Shown piece after piece: positions 6,609 through 11,933 of a stretch of DNA of 11,933 bases (positions within the stretch are counted from its first letter, which is position 1; each line of letters starts with the position of its first letter). The DNA is taken from the NCBI GenBank assembly GCA_021780585.1, contig JAJXYM010000373.1, forward strand, positions 1-11,933, read 5' to 3'. The notes below the pieces were generated by a model. That model was given only the letters and a program-made list of their open reading frames with translations. It did no database searches and was not told where the DNA came from. A program made the translations under genes and the position numbers. Source of the stretch: Deltaproteobacteria bacterium. GTDB taxonomy: Bacteria > Desulfobacterota > Binatia > Binatales > Binataceae.

Positions 6609-7364
6609 TCATGTCGCCGACCAGCCGCTATCGACCGGGAAAATCGCGCCGGTGATAATCCGCGCCTCGTCCGAGGCCAGAAACACCGCCATGTTCGCGA
6701 TATCGTCGGGCTCGCCCAATCCCAGCATATGCTTGCCAACCATCTCGCCAAGCCGCGGGTCGGCGTTCATGAAGCGCTTGACCCGCTCGGTCTGAATCGC
6801 GCCGGGCGCGATCGCGTTGACGCGCACGTGATGCTTCGCGTAATTCGCCGCGAGCGATCGGGTCAGCGCCAGCACGCCGCCTTTCGCCGCCGTGTAGGCG
6901 TCGCGCCCCTTGATTCCAGCCAGCGCCACGTACGAGGTCGTGTTGATCACGGCCCCGCCGCCCGCCTTGATCAGTTCGGGGATGCCGAATTTACAGCAGG
7001 CGAAAGTCCCGAACAGATCGACCTTGATCGTTCGCCAGAATTCGTCGAGCGACACTTTCGTCACCGGACCATCGTGGGCGGTCGATCCGCCGGCGTTGTT
7101 GTAGAGAATATCGAGCCGCCCGTATTGCGCGACGCCCGCCGCGATCGCCCGCTCGACGCTGGCCGCGTCGGTCACGTCGGTTTCGACGAACGTGGCCTCG
7201 CCGCCCTTCTCCCGCGCCATCGCGACGGTCCGCTCGCCGCCCTCGCGGGAAATTTCCGCGACGATCACTTTCGCCCCTTCGCGCGCGAAACGAATCGCGC
7301 CCGCGCGGCCGATTCCCGATCCCGCGCCCGTGATCAACGCCACCTTGCCTTCGAGTCTGCCCAT
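6609..7364 (-). CDS. SDR-family NAD(P)-dependent oxidoreductase
   Basis: 251-residue classical short-chain dehydrogenase/reductase. Seen: the Rossmann glycine motif TGAGSGIG (residues 12-19), DV at 63-64, NNAG (89-92), and the catalytic Ser144, Tyr157 and Lys161 in NTTSYVALAGIKGRDAYTAAK, with the usual 13-residue Ser-Tyr spacing. PGAIQTE (187-193) and the terminal PVDSGWSAT also fit. At the position of the fourth catalytic residue (Asn in NVNLxG of many SDRs) this protein reads KVDLFG, an Asp (116). It probably oxidises a hydroxyl to a ketone or the reverse; with DUF35 and thiolase genes downstream, a hydroxyacyl-CoA substrate is a reasonable inference. ATG 7364 was chosen because GGGAGG lies 8 nt upstream and MGRLEGKVALITG is the normal opening; an ATG at 7394 would place that ribosome site inside the gene. 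It sits 69 nt upstream of the DUF35 gene. Confidence 0.92.
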   Translation of the reverse strand: MGRLEGKVALITGAGSGIGRAGAIRFAREGAKVIVAEISREGGERTVAMAREKGGEATFVETDVTDAASVERAIAAGVAQYGRLDILYNNAGGSTAHDGPVTKVSLDEFWRTIKVDLFGTFACCKFGIPELIKAGGGAVINTTSYVALAGIKGRDAYTAAKGGVLALTRSLAANYAKHHVRVNAIAPGAIQTERVKRFMNADPRLGEMVGKHMLGLGEPDDIANMAVFLASDEARIITGAIFPVDSGWSAT

Positions 7365-7415
7365 CGCCGACGCCTCCCGGCACGATTTCGCCACACGCGC
7401 ACGCGCCGCGATCGG

Positions 7416-7445
7416 GTTCTAGCAACTCGCGCCGCTTATCGACAA
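7416..7445 (-). promoter_or_regulatory. Weak promoter-like sequence upstream of the SDR
   Basis: The 99-nt gap between dppC and the SDR is the largest between genes of the minus-strand array. On the minus strand it has TTGTCG (7445-7440) and TAGAAC (7421-7416), 18 nt apart, each matching four of six sigma-70 consensus bases. This could give the SDR-DUF35-thiolase-M20-LLM genes their own start. With no known sigma preference for this organism it is only a candidate. No hairpin with a T-run was seen in the gap. Confidence 0.2.
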
Positions 7446-7463
7446 ACCGCGCCGTCCAATTGG

Positions 7464-8555
7464 TCAGCCCGAGTTCGACGGATCGAAGCGGTCGCGCAGA
7501 TGATCGCCGAGAAAGTTGAACGCCATCACCGCCGCCGAGATGAACAATCCCGGCGCCAGCACCCACGGATAGTAGGCGACCGTCTGCGGATCCATCGCCT
7601 GGCTCAGCAGGTTCCCCCAACTCGCCGCCGGCTCCTGGATTCCCAATCCGAGCAGCGACAGCGCGCTTTCGCCCAGGATATAACCCGGGATCGAGAGCGA
7701 AGCGTTCACCGCCGCAAAGCCGATCACCGACGGGATCACGTGCCGGAACAGCAGCCGCGCGCGCGATCCGCCGAGCGCGCGCGCCGCCTCGACATACGGC
7801 GCCGAACGCACCGACGCCGCCATCCCGCGAATCACCCGCGCGAAGCCCGCCCAACTGATAAACGCCATGATTCCGACGATCAGGAAAAACGTCGCCGTCG
7901 TGCTCAGGCCCGAGGGAATCACCGCCGCCAGCGCAAGCAGAAAATAGAAACTCGGCAGCGACATCTCGACTTCGCACAGCCGCATGATCGCGCTGTCCGT
8001 CATCCCGCCCATCAGGCCGGAAAACGCGCCGACCATGATGCCCAGCGAAAAGCTGATCGCGACGCCCACCAGCCCGATACACATGCTGACGCGCGCGCCG
8101 TAGACGATGCGCGAAAACAGGTCGCGCCCAAGACCCTCGCTGCCCATCAGAAAGAACGGCGGATCGCCAGGCGCGGTGGTGAACAGATGGCCGCGATCGA
8201 ACAGCCGCACGAAGGTGCGCCGCGAATGGTCTTCCGCGTAATGGCGCGCCAGCGGAACGTCCAGCCGCATCGGCCAGGCGCAGAGATATCCTTGATTCCA
8301 GTCGGCGCGCGGCGCCAGATGCAGCCGCATCGGCGGACAGTCCGGCAGCTCGCGCCATTGATGCGCCGGATCGTAGGGCGCGATTATCGGCGACGCCGCC
8401 GCGAACAGATAGAACAGCAGCAGCAGCAGCGCCGAGAGCTTCACCGTCAGCGACGCGACGCGCCATTCATGACCGAGCGCCGCCCACAGTCCGCGCCGCT
8501 CCGGAATCGCCACGTTCCGCGTCGCCGGAGACGCTATCGCCGCGCGCGCGTTCAT
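7464..8555 (-). CDS. ABC transporter permease, DppC/OppC type, with long periplasmic insert
   Basis: 363-residue inner-membrane permease of the peptide/nickel ABC importer family. Seen: a cytoplasmic N-terminus, a first membrane segment (about residues 38-59, LSALLLLLFYLFAAASPIIA) and APYDP; then the family block LMGSEGLGRDLFSRIVYGAR (136-155), further membrane segments around 157-183, 204-236, 277-300 and 330-350, and the EAA loop for the ATPase, EAARALGGSRARLLFRHVIP (256-275). Between APYDP and GSEGLGRD lie about 75 residues, against roughly 20-30 in textbook DppC; they include CPPMRLHL and HYAEDHSRRTFVRLF, and form an extended periplasmic domain. The start overlaps the dppB stop as ATGA (8552-8555), implying translational coupling. 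The frame extends to 9323 but the upstream part overlaps dppB and is a shadow. Dipeptide, oligopeptide, nickel or other solutes are all possible. Confidence 0.9.
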   Translation of the reverse strand: MNARAAIASPATRNVAIPERRGLWAALGHEWRVASLTVKLSALLLLLFYLFAAASPIIAPYDPAHQWRELPDCPPMRLHLAPRADWNQGYLCAWPMRLDVPLARHYAEDHSRRTFVRLFDRGHLFTTAPGDPPFFLMGSEGLGRDLFSRIVYGARVSMCIGLVGVAISFSLGIMVGAFSGLMGGMTDSAIMRLCEVEMSLPSFYFLLALAAVIPSGLSTTATFFLIVGIMAFISWAGFARVIRGMAASVRSAPYVEAARALGGSRARLLFRHVIPSVIGFAAVNASLSIPGYILGESALSLLGLGIQEPAASWGNLLSQAMDPQTVAYYPWVLAPGLFISAAVMAFNFLGDHLRDRFDPSNSG

Positions 8556-9532
8556 TGCGCCTCGAGCGTCGTGAAATCCACGCGCGGATCCACCGCGACC
8601 AGCGCCAGATCCGCGAGCAGATTCCCGATCAGCAGCAACACCGTGCCCATCAGCACCGAACCCATCACCAGCGGCACGTCGCGTTTCATCACCGCGTTGA
8701 GCAGCAGCAGCCCGAGCCCCTGCAGGTTCATCACCGACTCGACCAGCGCCGCTCCGCCCAGCAGATCCGCAAGGCTGTAACCCGCCATCGTCACGAACGG
8801 ATTCAGCGCGTTGCGCAGCACGTGTTTGTAAAGCACGACCGATTCCGGCAGCCCCTTGGCGCGCGCCGTGCGCACGTAATCGGCGTTCTTGATTTCGAGA
8901 ATCTGCGACCGCATCAGCCGCATCAGCGACGCCACGCCCGCCAATCCCAGCACGAGCGTCGGCAGGATCAGATGATCGACGCGATCGGCGATCCGGCTCC
9001 AGAAATCCAGCGACGCGTAATCCGGCGACATCGTCTGCCCGATCGGAAACCATCCGCTCCATAGCGCGAAATCGATCGCCAGAAACGCCAGGAAAAACGC
9101 CGGCACGGACATCCCGAGAAACGACAGGAACGACAGCGCCCGATCGAGAATCGAGTTCTGCCGCACCGCGACGACGATGCCGATCGGAATCGCCAGCGCC
9201 CACGACAGCGCCATGCTGCTGAGCGCGAGGATCACGGTGTTCAGCACGCGCGGGCCAATCAGATGCGCCACGTCGACCCGATACGCCAGCGACACGCCGA
9301 GCCGCAGATGCGCGATCCCCCACAGCCAGCGCGCGTAACGCAGCATCAGCGGCTGATCGAGTCCGAATTCCGCCTCCATCTGCTTCAGCACCTGCGGCGA
9401 AATTTTCGGATCGAGCGCGAGATTCGCGACGAAATTTCCCGGTATCAGCGACATCGCCGCGAACGAAATGAACGTGATTCCGATGATCAGCGGAATCATG
9501 ATCAGGATTCGCCGCAGCAAAAATCTCAGCAT
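8552..9532 (-). CDS. ABC transporter permease, DppB/OppB type
   Basis: 326-residue inner-membrane permease, the DppB-type half of the translocation pore. Seen: N-terminal MLRFLLRRILIMIPLIIGIT with the first membrane segment, the periplasmic N-terminal region containing EAEFGLDQPLMLRYARWL (53-70) and LRLGVSLAYR (76-85), membrane segments around 97-123, 133-157, 188-205, 247-268 and 287-312, and the EAA loop RTARAKGLPESVVLYKHVLR (221-240) followed by NALNPF. ATG 9532 is 33 nt after the binding-protein stop and has no clear Shine-Dalgarno. Its TGA overlaps the ATG of the DppC-type gene. Together they form a standard DppB/DppC pair fed by the upstream binding protein. The ATPase genes (DppD/DppF) are not downstream as usual; an SDR follows instead. 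Confidence 0.93.
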   Translation of the reverse strand: MLRFLLRRILIMIPLIIGITFISFAAMSLIPGNFVANLALDPKISPQVLKQMEAEFGLDQPLMLRYARWLWGIAHLRLGVSLAYRVDVAHLIGPRVLNTVILALSSMALSWALAIPIGIVVAVRQNSILDRALSFLSFLGMSVPAFFLAFLAIDFALWSGWFPIGQTMSPDYASLDFWSRIADRVDHLILPTLVLGLAGVASLMRLMRSQILEIKNADYVRTARAKGLPESVVLYKHVLRNALNPFVTMAGYSLADLLGGAALVESVMNLQGLGLLLLNAVMKRDVPLVMGSVLMGTVLLLIGNLLADLALVAVDPRVDFTTLEAQ

Positions 9533-9565
9533 CGCGTTACGCCCGCGTCCGTTCGCGCGCCCGTC

Positions 9566-11272
9566 CTACTCCGCGCGAAACTCGATCCATTCCGGATGGT
9601 AAAAGCCCCACACCGTCGGCTCATAGTTCTCGAGCGTGTTCCGGTACGCGATATACGTCACCTGCCGCACGGTTTCGATAATCGGTAACTGATCGTGCAG
9701 GATCTGCTGGATTTGCCAGTAGTACGGCGCTCGTTGATACGGGTCCATCACCGTCGTCCCCGCCTCCATCAGCCGATCGATTTGCGCTTCCCACGCGGTC
9801 GCGGGCTTCGGCTCGGCCGGATCCCAGATATGCAAATTTCCCGACGAACGCAGAAAGTCCGACGCGTCGTTCGGTTCGATTCCGCCGGTAAAGCCAATCA
9901 ACACGCAGTCCCAGTCGAACGACGACTCCAGCGCCTTGACCAGCGTGATGAAATCCAGCGGCCGGTAATTCACCGTGATTCCCAGACTCTGCAAATCCTG
10001 CTTGAAAATCGCGCACATCTGGTCACGTACCGGCACGCCCGCGTTGGTGGTCAGGTTGAAGACCAGCGGATGGCCATCCGGGTCGCCGCGCACGCCCGGC
10101 CGAATCATCCGGTAGCCCGCTTCGTCGAGGAGTCGCGCCGCCAACTTCAGATCGTACTCGTAATCCTTGAGATTCGGATTGTGGTAGATTTTGTTCTCCG
10201 GCGAAACGTCTGAAACCGCCGGCACGGCCAACCCCCGATAGCACAGGTCGATCATCCCGCGCTTGTCCACCGCATGCGCCAGCGCGCGCATGAAATTCAC
10301 GTCGGTAAACCATTTATAGCGCGGATCGGTCGCGCCCTGGCGCACGTAATGGCGCGGATTCCGGTTAAACGCGAAGAACAAGGATCCGGTGTCGATCCCG
10401 ACCTTCCGCACCGTGATATTCAGCTTCGACTCCGCCTGTTCGAGCGGCCAGACCTCCTCCGGCCGCGGCCGGTAGACGTCGGTCATTCCGCTCTGGAACT
10501 GCAGATATTGCGCGTTCTGATCCGGCACGATCAGCCGCACTTCGCCCTTGAGCCGCGGCAGGCGCCCGTTATGCTCGTCACGCATCCAGAAGTCCGGATT
10601 ACGCCGATAGGCGAGCAATTGCGCCGGCACATAGCGCGTCATCAGGAAAGGCCCGAGCGCGGTCAGCCGGTCCGGCGGCGTATCAATTCCCCACGTATGG
10701 TTGAAGCGGCCGGCCGCGTACGCCGTCGCCAACGCGTGCGCCGGCAGAATCGAGAATTGCAGCGACGACAGAATCGGCGCGAACGGCCGCGGCAGCCGCA
10801 CCACGACGGTGTAATCGTCCGGCGCCGACGCGAGGATCGGCTTGCCGTCGATCAGCATCGCCGAAACGCTCGAATTGGGAATCTTCGGATCGTAGATCAC
10901 GCGCATCGTGAAGAGCGCGTCGCGCGCGGTGAACGGCGCGCCATCCGACCATTTCACGCCGCGCCGCAGATGGAAGGTCAGGGTCTTGTCGCCGTCGCTG
11001 AAGGCCCAGCTTTCCGCCAGTCCCGGCTCGAACAGCGTGGTGCGCGGATTCACCCGCACGAGGCTCTCGAACAGATCGCCGATCGCGTCGCCCGAAGCGG
11101 AATCGGTCACCAGGATCGGGTTGAAGGTGCCGGGGTCGCTAACCGTCGCGCTGTAGAGCGTCTGCGTCGCCGCGTGATCGTTGGGAGGCCGATTCACCCG
11201 GCATCCCGCGATCGCCGCCGCTATCAGCGCGGCCGCCGCGCCAAAGGCAAATCGCCGCCCGCGCAAACCCAA
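9566..11272 (-). CDS. ABC transporter substrate-binding lipoprotein, family 5 (DppA/OppA-like)
   Basis: 568-residue periplasmic solute-binding protein of the SBP_bac_5 family, which captures peptides, nickel chelates, opines or other small solutes. The N-terminus has basic residues (RGRR), a hydrophobic stretch and a lipobox IAGC with Cys24, so it is probably lipid-anchored. Seen: DPGTFNPIL (46-54), LAESWAFSDGDKTLTFHLRR (85-104) then GVKWSDGAPFTARDAL, the family signature region, NFMRALAHAVDKRGMID and PYYWQIQQILHDQLPIIETV near the C-terminus. The start is TTG 11272, 7 nt after the stop of the upstream lipoprotein gene; no ATG or GTG suits the signal peptide, and a second TTG lies at 11266. 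A weak GGGG precedes it. It is followed by dppB after 33 nt. The ligand cannot be inferred. Confidence 0.92.
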   Translation of the reverse strand: MGLRGRRFAFGAAAALIAAAIAGCRVNRPPNDHAATQTLYSATVSDPGTFNPILVTDSASGDAIGDLFESLVRVNPRTTLFEPGLAESWAFSDGDKTLTFHLRRGVKWSDGAPFTARDALFTMRVIYDPKIPNSSVSAMLIDGKPILASAPDDYTVVVRLPRPFAPILSSLQFSILPAHALATAYAAGRFNHTWGIDTPPDRLTALGPFLMTRYVPAQLLAYRRNPDFWMRDEHNGRLPRLKGEVRLIVPDQNAQYLQFQSGMTDVYRPRPEEVWPLEQAESKLNITVRKVGIDTGSLFFAFNRNPRHYVRQGATDPRYKWFTDVNFMRALAHAVDKRGMIDLCYRGLAVPAVSDVSPENKIYHNPNLKDYEYDLKLAARLLDEAGYRMIRPGVRGDPDGHPLVFNLTTNAGVPVRDQMCAIFKQDLQSLGITVNYRPLDFITLVKALESSFDWDCVLIGFTGGIEPNDASDFLRSSGNLHIWDPAEPKPATAWEAQIDRLMEAGTTVMDPYQRAPYYWQIQQILHDQLPIIETVRQVTYIAYRNTLENYEPTVWGFYHPEWIEFRAE

Positions 11273-11279
11273 ATCCGTT

Positions 11280-11933
11280 TCAGCCCCGGGGCGATTCCGC
11301 CAACGCGCCGGCCATCCCCAGAGTCATGGTTTTCGTCACGCCTTGCGGCGAGAGCACGAAGGTTCCGTCGGGAATTTCCGGATCGGCGGCGGGATTCTGA
11401 TAGATGAGCTTGACCGTCGCGCCCGTCATCGGAAAGCGCGCGGCGATCGAGCACGGCACGTCCACGCCCTTGCCCCCGTCACGCCAGTCGGCGTAATCGA
11501 CCCGATAACTGACGCGCCCGTCCGCCAGCTTTTCCGTGACGCTCGCCAGCTTGCGATCGTCGCCGATTCCGAGTTCGTCGGTCACGCCGCCCGGTTCACG
11601 ATAGGTGAGGATCGTTTGATTCCCGTTCGACGGAGCCGGCTGGGTCATCGCGGCCGGCGGAAACGCCAGCATCGAACCGTCCGGCACGAGTCCCATCAGC
11701 ATCCGCACCGCGGCTTCCGGCGGCAGCGGAATCCGCGCGTAACGCTCGAGCGTCGCCGCGGTAGCCGGACCGCGGATCAGCGTGCTCTTCGCCGGATCGA
11801 AGATCGTCACCCGCCCGCCGTCGGTCGTCACCACCAGCACGACCCCGGCCGCCGACATCACCTCGACCCGGATATTCGCCGGCCGCAGCACGACCAGATT
11901 TTCGCGCGCCCGGAAATGCTCGCCGCCGCCCGT
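11280..11933 (-). CDS. LolB/DUF4292-like lipoprotein, 5' end outside window
   Basis: The frame is open to the right edge, so the start and any signal peptide lie beyond it; 217 codons are visible, ending at TGA 11280-11282. An apparent start at 11891 is an internal GTG. The visible N-terminal part reads GGEHFRARENLVVLRPANIR then VEVMSAAGVVLVVTTDGGRV, TIFDPAKSTLIRGPATAATL and a LPPEAAVRMLMGLVP segment. That resembles the beta-sheet core of LolA/LolB-fold outer-membrane lipoproteins and DUF4292 proteins, where a helix follows the RGPA-type loop. The C-terminal part has VSYRVDYADWRDGGKGVDVP and IPDGTFVLSPQGVTKTMTLG. Such proteins handle lipoproteins or lipids at the outer membrane, but a true LolB role is not established. 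It is 7 nt upstream of the binding-protein gene and probably cotranscribed. The assignment is by pattern memory only. Confidence 0.7.
   Translation of the reverse strand, partial: TGGGEHFRARENLVVLRPANIRVEVMSAAGVVLVVTTDGGRVTIFDPAKSTLIRGPATAATLERYARIPLPPEAAVRMLMGLVPDGSMLAFPPAAMTQPAPSNGNQTILTYREPGGVTDELGIGDDRKLASVTEKLADGRVSYRVDYADWRDGGKGVDVPCSIAARFPMTGATVKLIYQNPAADPEIPDGTFVLSPQGVTKTMTLGMAGALAESPRG

Noticed and set aside
6991..8466. 491-codon minus-strand open frame in another frame of dppC and the SDR
   Set aside because: It overlaps two recognised genes on the same strand in a different frame and shows no motif of its own.
6129..8780. Very long plus-strand open frame (883 codons) opposite DUF35, SDR and permease genes
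   Set aside because: The product is extremely rich in Arg, His and Gln with no family motif, and it lies antisense to four well-supported genes. It arises because high G+C codon use removes stop codons from this antisense frame.
1..11933. CRISPR arrays, tandem repeats, transposase genes, tRNA or rRNA genes
   Set aside because: No spaced direct repeats, transposase-like frames, inverted terminal repeats or recognisable RNA gene sequences were seen on either strand; repeated short GCGCGC strings reflect base composition.

Overview
The window is a gene-dense, high-G+C stretch (roughly two thirds G+C by eye) from a bacterium. A lipoprotein signal with a lipobox and a LolB-like outer-membrane lipoprotein fragment point to a Gram-negative envelope. 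Genes for an NDP-forming CoA ligase, a thiolase/DUF35 pair, an SDR and a luciferase-like oxidoreductase beside a peptide-type ABC importer fit a soil or sediment heterotroph. Lineages such as Binatota, Desulfobacterota-like groups or Acidobacteria are possible, but this is inference: no rRNA, tRNA or phylogenetic marker is present. Strong G+C bias leaves many long open frames opposite real genes; these were discarded.

Layout. Two genes lie on the plus strand: the 3' part of an NDP-forming acyl-CoA synthetase (2-1681, running in from the left edge) and an alpha/beta hydrolase (1756-2538) with a strong Shine-Dalgarno. They converge, with only 30 nt between stops, on a run of nine minus-strand genes filling the rest of the window. 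In transcription order these are: a partial LolB/DUF4292-like lipoprotein (11933-11280), a lipoprotein family-5 substrate-binding protein (11272-9566, TTG start), a DppB-type permease (9532-8552), a DppC-type permease (8555-7464, ATGA overlap with dppB), an SDR (7364-6609), a DUF35 zinc-ribbon/OB-fold protein (6539-6114), a cysteine-less thiolase-like protein (6078-4885), an M20 ArgE/DapE-type metallohydrolase (4867-3677) and an LLM-class oxidoreductase (3642-2569). Gaps are 7-99 nt, the largest between the transporter and the SDR. That gap holds a weak promoter-like sequence and no convincing terminator, so the array may be one operon or two.

How the genes may work together. The transporter genes would deliver a peptide-like or other small solute; no ATPase subunit is in the window, so it must be encoded elsewhere. 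The SDR, DUF35 and thiolase-like proteins look like an acyl-CoA oxidation and carbon-carbon cleavage module, resembling the DUF35/thiolase-fold aldolases of steroid side-chain degradation. The M20 enzyme could hydrolyse an amide or N-acyl bond, the LLM enzyme an F420- or flavin-dependent redox step, and the CoA ligase interconverts acyl-CoA and acid. No substrate can be named from sequence alone.

No stretch over 300 nt lacks a gene. No RNA gene, CRISPR array, insertion sequence, attachment site or origin was seen.
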